Source: Candidatus Rokuibacteriota bacterium (GTDB taxonomy: Bacteria; Methylomirabilota; Methylomirabilia; Rokubacteriales; CSP1-6). From it: a DNA stretch of 63,094 nt. The stretch lies in the NCBI GenBank assembly GCA_003221615.1, contig QHSQ01000136.1:1-63094 (forward strand), read 5' to 3'. This document shows, one piece after another, positions 47,523-55,749 of the stretch (position 1 is its first letter; each line of letters starts with the position of its first letter). Under the pieces are notes generated by a model that did not search any database, was not told where the DNA came from, and saw only the letters and a list, made by a program, of their open reading frames with translations. A program made the position numbers and the translations under genes.

Positions 47523-48893
47523 ATGTCCGAGCGGATGAGCATTCTCTCGCCGACGGGCCACCTTGGCTTCACGCCCATCGAGCGAGGCAGTTTCGAGATC
47601 GGCCTGACCCGCCGGCTCGATGCCATCGTCGCCGACTCGGGGAGCTGCGACATCGGCCCCCAGCCGCTCGGAGCCGACGAGCACTGCAGTCCCGAGGAGT
47701 GGCAGCGCCACGATCTCGAGCTGATGCTGCTGGCCGCGCGCCGGCTCGGCGTGCCGATGATCGTGGGCTCGGCGTCCGACGCGGGCACCGATCGCGGCGT
47801 GCATCAGTACGCGGAGATCATCCGCGAGCTGGCGCGCCGGCACGGGCTCGCGCCCTTCACCCTGGCCTCGATTTTCTCCGAGGTGAGCCGCGACGAGGTC
47901 TCGCGCCGGATGCGGGGCGGCGTCCGCGTCGAGGGCCTCGACGGCCGGCGCGATCTCACGCCCGAGGTTCTGGCGCGCACGGACCGACTGGTTGCGGTGA
48001 TGGGCGTGGAGCCGATCATCCAGGCGCTGGACCAGGGGGCCGACGTGGTCGTCGCCGGACGCTCCGGCGATTCGTGTCTGTTCGCAGCCCCGGCCATCCG
48101 AGCGGGCTTCCCCGAGGCGGCCTCGTACTATCTGGGCAAAGTGCTGGAGTGCGCGTCGTTCGCGGCCGAGCCGTTCATGGGCAAGGAGAGCATCATCGGC
48201 ACCGTGACCGCGGACGCCGTCTCGGTCACCGCGATGCATCCCGGGCAGCGCTGCACGGTGGCCTCCGTCGCGAGCCACGCGATGTACGAGCGGGCGAGCC
48301 CGTTCTTCGAGCACGTCGCCGGCGGCGTGCTGGACATGACGCACTGTCGCTACGAGCAGATCGATGAGCGCACCACTCGAGTCAGCGGGTTCGAGTTCCG
48401 GCGCGATTCCGTCTATCGGATCAAGCTGGAAGGCGCGGGGAGGGTCGGCGAGCGCGCGGTGTCCATCGCCGGGATCCGCGACCCGTACACGATCCGCCAC
48501 ATTGACGACGTCATCGGCTGGGCGCGCTCGAAGGTGCAGGAGCGCTGGGGCGAGCCGGGTGGGCGCTACCAGCTCTACTACCACGTGTACGGCCGCGACG
48601 GCGTCATGGGCCCGTCCGAGCCTCGCCGGGATACTCCCGCGCACGAGCTGTGCCTGGTGGTCGAGGCGGTGGCTCCGCGCTGGGAGGACGCCGAGGTCAT
48701 CTGCGCCCTCGGCACGCGCAATCTCTTCTACGCGCGGCTACCCGAGGTGAGGGGAACGGCCGGCACCGCCGCCCTGATGATGGACGAAGTCCTGCGCGGC
48801 AAGCCCGGCTACGAGTGGACCGTGAACCACGTCCTGCCGCTGGCCGACCCGCTCGAGCTCACCACCGTGAAGCTCGAGGTGGTGGCCCGATGA
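47523..48893 (+). CDS. AtuA family (DUF1446) acyclic terpene utilisation-like protein
   Basis: A 456-aa cytosolic protein of the AtuA/DUF1446 family, named from the acyclic terpene pathway of Pseudomonas, biochemical role still uncertain. Pattern: ADSGSCDIGPQPLGADEHC, VPMIVGSASDAGTDRGVHQY, ALDQGADVVVAGRSGDSCLF and TVTADAVSVTAMHPGQRCTV. The C-terminal half reads YQLYYHVYGRDGVMGPSEP and ending NHVLPLADPLELTTVKLEVV. It overlaps the DUF4387 gene by 4 nt, a recurrent pairing implying a two-component complex. The position downstream of LLM and CMD genes suggests a catabolic operon. Confidence 0.9.
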   Translation: MSERMSILSPTGHLGFTPIERGSFEIGLTRRLDAIVADSGSCDIGPQPLGADEHCSPEEWQRHDLELMLLAARRLGVPMIVGSASDAGTDRGVHQYAEIIRELARRHGLAPFTLASIFSEVSRDEVSRRMRGGVRVEGLDGRRDLTPEVLARTDRLVAVMGVEPIIQALDQGADVVVAGRSGDSCLFAAPAIRAGFPEAASYYLGKVLECASFAAEPFMGKESIIGTVTADAVSVTAMHPGQRCTVASVASHAMYERASPFFEHVAGGVLDMTHCRYEQIDERTTRVSGFEFRRDSVYRIKLEGAGRVGERAVSIAGIRDPYTIRHIDDVIGWARSKVQERWGEPGGRYQLYYHVYGRDGVMGPSEPRRDTPAHELCLVVEAVAPRWEDAEVICALGTRNLFYARLPEVRGTAGTAALMMDEVLRGKPGYEWTVNHVLPLADPLELTTVKLEVVAR

Positions 48894-49210
48894 CGACGAG
48901 GCCGCTGGTCGAGCTGGCGAAGACCATCCGGAGCAAGAACGCGGGGGTCGACCAGATCACCTTCGACATCGTCTTCAGGGATCGCGAGACGTACGAGCTC
49001 GTGAAGCGGAGCCGAGCGCTCAGCCCCGAGGTCGTCACGCGCCTCTACGGCGTGCCACGCGAGCGGATCACGGCGTTCGTCGAGTTCGATCCGGCGTTCG
49101 CGATCAAGTTCACGATCCGGCGCGAGCGGCCGAGCGGCAGCCCGGGCGAGCGCGACGTCTTCGGCGCCCAGCAGTATGCACCGCTCTTCGACCTTCCCAT
49201 CCCTGTCTAG
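48890..49210 (+). CDS. DUF4387 domain protein
   Basis: A 106-aa protein. The single domain starts LVELAKTIRSKNAGVDQITF and continues FDIVFRDRETYELVKRSRAL, YGVPRERITAFVEFDPAFAI and ends FGAQQYAPLFDLPIPV. Function unknown. In many genomes it is encoded immediately after, or fused to, an AtuA-like protein, as here (ATGA overlap), so it is probably its small partner subunit. Repeat family B begins just after the stop codon. Confidence 0.88.
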   Translation: MTTRPLVELAKTIRSKNAGVDQITFDIVFRDRETYELVKRSRALSPEVVTRLYGVPRERITAFVEFDPAFAIKFTIRRERPSGSPGERDVFGAQQYAPLFDLPIPV

Positions 49211-49212
49211 TC

Positions 49213-49335
49213 GGGCCGCTGAAAAGGGCCCATCTGCTTCGTTGGCGCCCTCGGCGGTACGCTCACCGTACTCGAAGTACGGCTCGCATACCGCCTTCGG
49301 GCGCCGCCTCGCATCTGGACCCTTTTGAGCGGCCC
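49213..49335. repeat. Repeat family B, long palindromic element
   Basis: A 123-nt near-palindrome. The outer arms GGGCCGCTGAAAAGGGCCCA and the reverse complement of TGGACCCTTTTGAGCGGCCC agree at 18 of 20 positions. Inner paired blocks are GGCGCCC/GGGCGCC, GGCGGTA/TACCGCC and CCGTACT/AGTACGG. It would form one long cruciform or RNA hairpin. A shorter relative is at 35637-35706. It sits directly behind the AtuA/DUF4387 operon and may also end its transcription. Confidence 0.75.
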
Positions 49336-49520
49336 GGAGGCAGGGCCGAGCGCTTGTAGCCGGCCAATGCTTCGTATATCGTAGCGGCCATTCTCGAGGC
49401 TGGGTCGGTCCCGCCGCGCGCGTGACCGACGTTCCAAGACCCGTCCTGGACCGATTCGACTGGGGTGACAGTGCTCGAATCGCGCTCGGCGCGGTGGCCT
49501 TCGAATTCTTCCCGTGTATC

Positions 49521-49549
49521 CCCGGGGCGCCCGGGACGGGCGCCCCGGG
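49521..49549 (+). promoter_or_regulatory. 13-bp perfect hairpin in the leader of the binding-protein gene
   Basis: CCCGGGGCGCCCG-GGA-CGGGCGCCCCGGG has a 13-bp perfect stem with a 3-nt loop, ending 26 nt before the ATG and about 10 nt before the GAGGAG ribosome site. It could protect the 5' end, act as attenuator, or be a terminator of upstream transcription. Confidence 0.5.
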
Positions 49550-49575
49550 TCCGCTCAGCGAAAGAGGAGAAATCC

Positions 49576-51177
49576 ATGGCACGGCCAATCAGGCTCTGCT
49601 TGTTCGTGTTCGTCGTACTCGTCTCGGTGCTCGGGGTTGTTGGGCTCGTCGCGCCCCCGGCCGCGGAGGCGCAGAAGAAGATCCTCAACATCGCCGCCAA
49701 GGAGCCCGATACGCTCGACCCGCACTCGAGCACGCTCGGACAGAGTCAGGCCATCTCCCGCTTCATGTTCCGCGGGCTCACGCGCTTCGCCATCAAGGAC
49801 GGCAAGGTCACCACCGCAGAGGTCGAGCCGGACCTGGCCGAGAGCTGGACGCTCTCGCCGGAAGGCACGATCTGGACGCTCAAGCTCAGGAAGGGCGTGC
49901 AGTTCCACAAGGGCTACGGCGAGCTGACGGCCGAGGACGTCAAGTTCAGCTTCGAGCGCCAGATCAACAAAGCACCGGGTACCCGCTACGGCGTCAACCT
50001 CGACGTGATCAAGTCGATCGAGGTCGTCAATCCGTACACGCTGCAGATCGCGCTCAAGTCGTTCGATCCGATCTTTCTGCTGCGCATGGTCGGCTACCAG
50101 AACGGCTACATCATCTCGAAGAAGGCGGCCGAGAAACTGGGTGACCAGTTCAAGTGGAGCCCGGTCGGTACCGGGCCGTTCTACTTCGAGCGCCACTCGC
50201 CGCGCGACAAGATCGTCCTGAAAGCCTTCGACAAGTTCTACGGCGGCCGGCCGCAGATCGACGAGGTGCACTGGTACGACGTGCCCGAGGACGCGACCAA
50301 GCTGATCGGTCTCGAGAAGGGGACGTTCGACCTGCTCTACCCGGAGGCGGTCACCGCCGACTTCGCCGACCAGGTGAAGAAGATGGGCGCGGTCATCGAT
50401 CGCCGCGGGCCCGGCGGGCAAGAACGCTTTTACATCAACATGACCAAACCGCCCTTCGACGACATCCGCGTCCGGAAGGCGTTCATGCACGCGATCGATC
50501 GCAAGGCCATCAAGGAGACCATGTATCCCGGCGGGCTCGCGCGGGTGGCGACGAGCTGCGTGCCGCCCGGCTACTTCGGCCACATCCCGATGGAGTTCCC
50601 GGAGCACAACCCGGAGCTCGCCAAGAAGCTCCTGGCCGAGGCCGGCCATCCGAACGGCTTCACGATCAAGAACTACTTCATCAGCAAGTCGTTCTTCTAT
50701 CCGAAGGTGCTCACCCTGGCCCAGGAGCAGCTCCGGAAGGTCGGCATCATCGTCGAGCTCCAGGTCGTCGACCACGCGACCTTCCACGAGAACATCCGAA
50801 AGAACCTCGACCCCTTCGTGCTCTACGGCGGTACCCGCATCACCGACGCCGACCCGTGGCTCTCGCTGTTCTTCGACTCGAAGGAGATCCCGGACCCGGC
50901 GACCGGCAACAACGGCACCAACTTCGCCCATTACCGTGGCATCGACGACCTCTTGACCGCGGGACGGGTCGAGCGCGACGTGAAGAAGCGCGCGACGATC
51001 TATCACGAGGCGCAGAAGCGCATCCAGAAGGACCTGGTCTGTCTACCGATCAGCGATGTGCCCGGGCAGTGGGCGCGTAACCCCAAGCGCGTGAGCACGC
51101 CGTTCGATCCCGAGTACGGCGAGTTCTCGCTGCACTACAGCTACAACTATCCCGAGCTGCTCAAGGTACTCAAGTGA
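49576..51177 (+). CDS. ABC transporter substrate-binding protein, family 5
   Basis: A 533-aa periplasmic peptide/nickel-type binding protein. The signal peptide is MARPIRLCLFVFVVLVSVLG, cleavage near AEAQ. Pattern: ILNIAAKEPDTLDPHSSTLG, VEPDLAESWTLSPEGTIWTL, KLRKGVQFHKGYGELTAEDV, VGTGPFYFERHSPRDKIVLK and VRKAFMHAIDRKAIKETMYP. It is normal length for DppA/OppA. AAAGAGGAGAAATCC precedes the ATG. First gene of a cluster with two permeases but no ATPases. Confidence 0.93.
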   Translation: MARPIRLCLFVFVVLVSVLGVVGLVAPPAAEAQKKILNIAAKEPDTLDPHSSTLGQSQAISRFMFRGLTRFAIKDGKVTTAEVEPDLAESWTLSPEGTIWTLKLRKGVQFHKGYGELTAEDVKFSFERQINKAPGTRYGVNLDVIKSIEVVNPYTLQIALKSFDPIFLLRMVGYQNGYIISKKAAEKLGDQFKWSPVGTGPFYFERHSPRDKIVLKAFDKFYGGRPQIDEVHWYDVPEDATKLIGLEKGTFDLLYPEAVTADFADQVKKMGAVIDRRGPGGQERFYINMTKPPFDDIRVRKAFMHAIDRKAIKETMYPGGLARVATSCVPPGYFGHIPMEFPEHNPELAKKLLAEAGHPNGFTIKNYFISKSFFYPKVLTLAQEQLRKVGIIVELQVVDHATFHENIRKNLDPFVLYGGTRITDADPWLSLFFDSKEIPDPATGNNGTNFAHYRGIDDLLTAGRVERDVKKRATIYHEAQKRIQKDLVCLPISDVPGQWARNPKRVSTPFDPEYGEFSLHYSYNYPELLKVLK

Positions 51178-51198
51178 GTCGGCGGGGCCGGTAGCGGC

Positions 51199-52203
51199 AT
51201 GCTCCAGTACATCGCGCGCCGCTTCCTGATCGCGATTCCCATGCTGCTGGGAGCGATGAGCATCGTCTTCTTCGCGATGCGGGTCCTGCCCGGCGACCCG
51301 TGCGTCGCGATGATGGGCGACCAGGCCACGACCGAGGCGCTCGCCGGCTGCACCAAGAATCTCGGCCTCAATCGGCCGCTCGCGGTTCAATACGTGGACT
51401 ACCTCTGGCGCTCGCTCCGCTTCGACTTCGGCAACTCGTTCCGTCAGGGCTACCCGGTCAGCGACTACATCGCGCGCATGTTCCCCCACACGTTCATCCT
51501 GGTCATGGCGAGCGCGGTCGTGGCGGCGCTCGTCGGGATCCCGCTCGGGATCGTCTCGGCGCTCAAGCGCCGCAATCCGCTCGTCGACTATCCGCTGCGG
51601 ATCCTCGCGCTGCTGGGGCTGTCCATGCCGGTCTTCTGGCTCGGGATCCTGCTGCTCATCGTGTTCTCGCTCCGCCTGGATCTCTTTCCGCTGATCGGCG
51701 GCGGCGATCTGGACGGCGTCCTCGCCATGCTCGGCTCCGGCGAAGTCTTCACCCAACCGTGGGACTTCCTCGCGGGCGTGGCAGACGTACTCCATCATCT
51801 GACGCTCCCGGCGCTCGCGCTCGGCTTCACCCTGGCGGCCACCGTGAGCCGCCTGTCGCGCTCGGCCATGCTCGAGGTGATCAGCCAGGACTACATCCGT
51901 ACCGCGCGCGCCAAGGGCCAGCGCGAGCGGTTGGTCGTCTACAAGCACGCGCTCCGCAACATGATGGTTCCGCTGCTCACGATCATCGGCATCTTCGTCG
52001 CGATTGCGCTCACCGGCACCGTGCTCACCGAGACGGTGTTCACGCGGCCCGGGCTCGGCAAGATGCTGGTGGACGCCATCGGCGCCCGCGACTATCCGCT
52101 GGCCCAGGGCGCCATCACCGTCTTCACGATGACGATCATCCTGGTCAACCTCGTGGTCGACATGCTCTACGCGGTCGTCGACCCGCGGATCAGCTACCGG
52201 TAG
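51199..52203 (+). CDS. ABC transporter permease (DppB type)
   Basis: A 334-aa six-TM permease beginning MLQYIARRFLIAIPMLLGAM. Family features: MRVLPGDPCVAMMGDQATTE, LGLNRPLAVQYVDYLWRSLR, FDFGNSFRQGYPVSDYIARM and coupling loop SQDYIRTARAKGQRERLVVY. The end reads VDMLYAVVDPRISYR. It partners the following permease and the preceding binding protein. Confidence 0.94.
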   Translation: MLQYIARRFLIAIPMLLGAMSIVFFAMRVLPGDPCVAMMGDQATTEALAGCTKNLGLNRPLAVQYVDYLWRSLRFDFGNSFRQGYPVSDYIARMFPHTFILVMASAVVAALVGIPLGIVSALKRRNPLVDYPLRILALLGLSMPVFWLGILLLIVFSLRLDLFPLIGGGDLDGVLAMLGSGEVFTQPWDFLAGVADVLHHLTLPALALGFTLAATVSRLSRSAMLEVISQDYIRTARAKGQRERLVVYKHALRNMMVPLLTIIGIFVAIALTGTVLTETVFTRPGLGKMLVDAIGARDYPLAQGAITVFTMTIILVNLVVDMLYAVVDPRISYR

Positions 52204-52217
52204 GCGAGAGGATCGAG

Positions 52218-53120
52218 GTGGCCCTCGTTCGCCGAGCCGAGCCGGCCGACCTGGTCATCACGGGGGCCGGCGAGGAGTCGCGCGGCGCGCTGCGCGGCTG
52301 GCTCCGTCGCTGGCTGCCCATCTCGATCGGGCTCGCGATGGCGGCGGTCATGATCGTCGCCGCCGCCGCGGCGCCGCTCATCGCGCCGCTGAGCCCGTCG
52401 GCGCAGTTCTCCGACTCGGTGCTCAAGGGGCCGGGCGTGATCGAGCGCCATCTGCTCGGGACCGACGAGTTCGGGCGGGACATCCTGAGCCGGATCATCT
52501 GGGGCGCGCGCGTCTCGCTCCAGGTGGGCCTCGCCTCGGTGGTGTTCGCCTTCGTCCTCGGCGTGCCGCTCGGCATCGTCGCCGGCGTGCGCGGGGGCCG
52601 CGTGGAAACCCTGATCATGCGCTGCGCCGACATGCTGATGGCGTTCCCCACGCTGCTGCTCGCGTTGATCATCGTGACCGCGCTGGGCGGCTCGCTGGTG
52701 AACGAGATCCTCGCGATCGGGGTGGCGCTGACGCCGAACTTCCTCCGGCTGGCCCGGAGCCTGGCCCTGACGATCCGGGAGCAAGACTACATCCTGGCCG
52801 CGCGCGCGCTTGGCAGCGGGCAGCTGCGCCTGATGGCCCGCCACGTGTTCCCGAACACCGTCTACGCGCTCGTGGTCGTGGCCTCCCTCTACATCGCCAC
52901 CGCCATCCGCACGGAGGCCGGTCTGTCGTTCCTCGGGCTCGGCATTCCGCCGCCCACGCCGAGCTGGGGCAACATCCTCAGCGAGGGCCGGCAGTACATC
53001 AAGTGCTGCCCGTGGATCACGACGTTCTCGGGGCTCGCGATCATGGTGGCCGTGCTCGCGTTCAATCTGGTCGGCGATGCCCTGCGCGACCTGCTCGACC
53101 CGCGCCTCAAGGGCGAATAG
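52218..53120 (+). CDS. ABC transporter permease (DppC type)
   Basis: A 300-aa permease. I start it at GTG 52218 (VALVRRAEPADLVITG), 14 nt after the previous stop, behind GGCGAGAGGATCGAG. The frame upstream is a shadow of the DppB gene. Features: LLGTDEFGRDILSRIIWGAR, the DppC hallmark, coupling loop EQDYILAARALGSGQLRLMA, and C-terminal LVGDALRDLLDPRLKGE. A CC dipeptide (YIKCCPWITTF) near the end is typical of one subgroup. No ATPase gene follows. Confidence 0.92.
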   Translation: MALVRRAEPADLVITGAGEESRGALRGWLRRWLPISIGLAMAAVMIVAAAAAPLIAPLSPSAQFSDSVLKGPGVIERHLLGTDEFGRDILSRIIWGARVSLQVGLASVVFAFVLGVPLGIVAGVRGGRVETLIMRCADMLMAFPTLLLALIIVTALGGSLVNEILAIGVALTPNFLRLARSLALTIREQDYILAARALGSGQLRLMARHVFPNTVYALVVVASLYIATAIRTEAGLSFLGLGIPPPTPSWGNILSEGRQYIKCCPWITTFSGLAIMVAVLAFNLVGDALRDLLDPRLKGE

Positions 53121-53135
53121 CGCCTCGCCGCGCCG

Positions 53136-53933
53136 TCAGGGCCGCGCGCGGCGCTCGAGCCGCTGCTGCTCCTCCGGCGTCCACAGCACGGCCTTCTCCT
53201 GCGCCGCGCGCGCACACCAGCTGCGCTCGAAGTCGCACGCCTGTCGGAACGCCTGCTTGGCGGCTTCGAGCCGGCCGGCCCGAAGCGCGACCGCGCCGAC
53301 CGCGTAGCGCCGGGCGCCGCATGGGCCCGGCTCGGAGGCGACCGGGCAGAGCTCCGCGTCGAGCACGCGCGCGGCCCGCTCCTCCCACGCCGTCGGCGGC
53401 GACGACGGCGCGCGCTCGGCCGACTCGAGCAGGCGAGTCGCGATCTGCTGACAGGCCAGGTCGTTCCCCAGACGGCAGGGCCGCAGATGCGTGTCGTCAC
53501 CCAGGAGCCAGATCATGCCGAGGGTGAGCGCCGCGGCCAGGCCGGCGATCGGCACGATGTCGATCGGTCCGAAGCGCGACCTGCGCGGCGCCCGCCGCAC
53601 GAGCAAGAAGACGGCGGCCAGCACGGCGGCGGCGATGGCGAAGCCGAGCAACTGGAAATACCGCACCAGACCTTCATCCGTGCTCGCCGGCCCGGACGTG
53701 AACCAGCCCGTCACGATGATCCAGCCGGTCATGAGCAGGGTCGCCGCGATGCCGATCCGCGCGACGAGGCCGGCGGCGCGCGAGCGGCCGCACATGCCGA
53801 TCCCGATGGTGACGAGCATGACACCGACCGCGAGGAACGGGGGCTCGCGCGCGAACGCGGAGGCGCCGCGCGCGATGTAGGCCACCGCGCCCGCGCCCAC
53901 CAGAGCCAGGATCGCGCCGGCGATGATGTGCAT
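53136..53933 (-). CDS. Hypothetical membrane protein with cysteine-containing C-terminal domain
   Basis: A 265-aa protein I do not recognise. The first ~145 residues hold four hydrophobic segments (about 2-22, 33-50, 60-80, 93-112) plus one near 125-145. A soluble C-terminal domain of about 115 residues has six cysteines, in LRPCRLGNDLACQQIATRLL, DAELCPVASEPGPCGARRYA and FRQACDFERSWCARAAQEKA. The pattern of paired Cys around short helices resembles Sel1/TPR-like repeats of the kind CxxG-x7-C. It is convergent with the second Opp cluster and divergent from a WD40 lipoprotein gene. Confidence 0.7.
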   Translation of the reverse strand: MHIIAGAILALVGAGAVAYIARGASAFAREPPFLAVGVMLVTIGIGMCGRSRAAGLVARIGIAATLLMTGWIIVTGWFTSGPASTDEGLVRYFQLLGFAIAAAVLAAVFLLVRRAPRRSRFGPIDIVPIAGLAAALTLGMIWLLGDDTHLRPCRLGNDLACQQIATRLLESAERAPSSPPTAWEERAARVLDAELCPVASEPGPCGARRYAVGAVALRAGRLEAAKQAFRQACDFERSWCARAAQEKAVLWTPEEQQRLERRARP

Positions 53934-53963
53934 TCGCGTGATTATCGCTTACAGTGGATCGAC

Positions 53964-54998
53964 ATGCGCCATAGCGGCGCGATGACTCGTGCCGTCACCG
54001 TCGCGCTGTTGCTCGCCGGCTGCGCCGAGAGCCCACCACCCGTCACCGCCGAGAAAGTTCTCGATGTGCCCGGCATCCAGCCCGTCGTGAATGCGGTGGC
54101 CCTGAGCGCGGATGGAAGTGTCGTGGCCGTGGGGGACATGGACGGCGAGCTCGTCATGCGCGAGCTTCCGTCCGGCGCCGAGCGCTGGAGGGGGCGCGTC
54201 GCCGCCCGTCGCGTGGACGGGCTCGTCTTCTCGGCCGACGGCTCGCTGCTGGCCTCGACCGCCCAGGAGGGGCGCACGGTCGAGCTGTGGCAGGTGTTGG
54301 CCGGACGTCAGGCCGCCGTGCTCGAGATCCGCGACAGCCGAGCGGCCGCGTTCCATCCGACCGAGCCGACCCTGGTGCTCGGCGGGTTAGGGGCGCTCTA
54401 CGTGGTCGATGCGCAGCGCGGCGAGATCGTACGCACGCTCCCGAATGCCCACGGCGGGGAAAACGTCTACGCCGCCGCGTTTTCCTCGGACGGACAGGTC
54501 CTGGCGACGGCGTCGGATCAGGGCTCCATCAAGGTGTGGACCTGGCCGGCGCTCACCCTGCGCACCTCGGTGTCGATGTCGAAGTCGCTCGAGCAGATGG
54601 CGCCGGTCTCGCTCGTGCTCCAGGGGACGCGCGCGGCGGCGAACGGCTTGCTGGGCAGGGTGCACATCGTGGATCTCGCCAAGGAGCGCGAGGAGCGAAC
54701 CTTCGACAACACGCCCGAGGCGCCGGGCCACGGCATGCACGCCGAGATGCGCCGGTCCCTGGCGTTCAGCCAGGACGGCGACTGGCTCTTCGCGCCCGAC
54801 ATGCACGATCGCGGCGTGCGCATCCTGAATCTCTCGAGCGGCAAGACCTATCCGGTCTTCCGCGGCGACGCGCCGTTCTACAAGGCGATGTCGATCTCGG
54901 TCCCGGCCAGCCTGGTGGCGCTGCTTCGTCCCGGCGACGGCCAGGGCCGCGGGCCGTACGGGCTCGAGGTGTGGCGGCTGGCCTATCGGACCAGATAG
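53964..54998 (+). CDS. WD40-like repeat lipoprotein
   Basis: A 344-aa protein with a lipoprotein signal (MTRAVTVALLLAGCAES, lipobox LAGC). An internal ATG at 53982 may be the true start, since it places the signal directly at the N-terminus. The rest is a beta-propeller of about six to seven WD40-like blades, for example VNAVALSADGSVVAVGDMDG, VDGLVFSADGSLLASTAQEG, VYAAAFSSDGQVLATASDQG followed by SIKVWTWP, and RSLAFSQDGDWLFAPDMHDR. Probably a periplasmic or outer-membrane-anchored scaffold of unknown partner. It is divergent from the hypothetical membrane gene. Confidence 0.85.
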   Translation: MRHSGAMTRAVTVALLLAGCAESPPPVTAEKVLDVPGIQPVVNAVALSADGSVVAVGDMDGELVMRELPSGAERWRGRVAARRVDGLVFSADGSLLASTAQEGRTVELWQVLAGRQAAVLEIRDSRAAAFHPTEPTLVLGGLGALYVVDAQRGEIVRTLPNAHGGENVYAAAFSSDGQVLATASDQGSIKVWTWPALTLRTSVSMSKSLEQMAPVSLVLQGTRAAANGLLGRVHIVDLAKEREERTFDNTPEAPGHGMHAEMRRSLAFSQDGDWLFAPDMHDRGVRILNLSSGKTYPVFRGDAPFYKAMSISVPASLVALLRPGDGQGRGPYGLEVWRLAYRTR

Positions 54999-55005
54999 TG
55001 GCGGG

Positions 55006-55704
55006 TCACGCCGTCACGAGCCGCTCGTGGAGCCCGCTGATGATCTCGGCGATGCCGGCGCGCGCCCAAACGTCGAAGAACGGCGACTCGAGCAACGTGG
55101 CGATCTCGCGGCCGCCGCGGGCCTTCGACTGATCCTCGGTCTCCCCCGGCCGCGCTTTGCGAAGGGCGCCGAGCACGCGGTCCTTGTGGTAGATGGCCGG
55201 ATACTCGATGTAACGGTGGAGCTCGACGAAGTCGCGGGTGAAGAAGACCGCGACCGGCACGGTCGCGAACTTCTGGCCGTTCTTCTCGTTGGCGTACTCG
55301 CGCACGAGGTCGGCATTGGCGTGTGAGCCGGGCTCGGGCAGCCCCTGCCGCAGCATCGTCTCGGCGTCGCGGTTGAAGATGCGTAGCTCGAGGCCGCCCG
55401 CCTCCGCGAGGCGCGCCAGGTACGGCACGTCGCGCCGGCAATCCGACGACCAGTCTTCTGCGATCACCAGGACCTTCGCGGGCCCGCCGGGCTGAGCGGC
55501 CAGCCACTTGATGGCCGCAGTCTGCTCGTCGCTGAGGCGCGCCCTGACATGGCGCTCGCGGAGATACGCGCTCCAGTCGACGCGCGGGTTCGCCACGCTG
55601 AAGCGCCGGACGTCGAACCCCTCGCGGCGGAGGTTCTCCGGCGTGCCGACGAACTTCAGGTAGTCGTCGAAGGTCATGCCGCTGGCGAAGCGTTCGGGCG
55701 TCAT
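55006..55704 (-). CDS. Thioredoxin family protein
   Basis: A 232-aa cytosolic protein with a thioredoxin-like domain at residues about 60-180, in the group of small proteins with an EDW(C/S)xDC-type active site. Here the site reads VLVIAEDWSSDCRRDVPYLA, so the first cysteine is Ser and only one Cys remains. The cis-Pro region is TVPVAVFFTRDFVELHRYIE. The N-terminal ~60 residues (FASGMTFDDYLKFVGTPENL) are a conserved extension of this subgroup. A single-Cys site suggests a monothiol redox or peroxide-scavenging role; unproven. It converges with the WD40 gene. Confidence 0.85.
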   Translation of the reverse strand: MTPERFASGMTFDDYLKFVGTPENLRREGFDVRRFSVANPRVDWSAYLRERHVRARLSDEQTAAIKWLAAQPGGPAKVLVIAEDWSSDCRRDVPYLARLAEAGGLELRIFNRDAETMLRQGLPEPGSHANADLVREYANEKNGQKFATVPVAVFFTRDFVELHRYIEYPAIYHKDRVLGALRKARPGETEDQSKARGGREIATLLESPFFDVWARAGIAEIISGLHERLVTA

Positions 55705-55749
55705 GGGACACCAACCTTTCGCGCCGAGATTCGGGACGTAGTGTAGCGA

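Larger units (their letters stand above)
49211..49575. other. Intergenic region upstream of second Opp-type cluster
   Basis: This 365-nt gap holds the family-B palindrome (49213-49335), a middle portion without recognised features, and a very strong hairpin (49521-49549) just before the ribosome binding site of the binding-protein gene. No coding region is supported. Confidence 0.6.
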
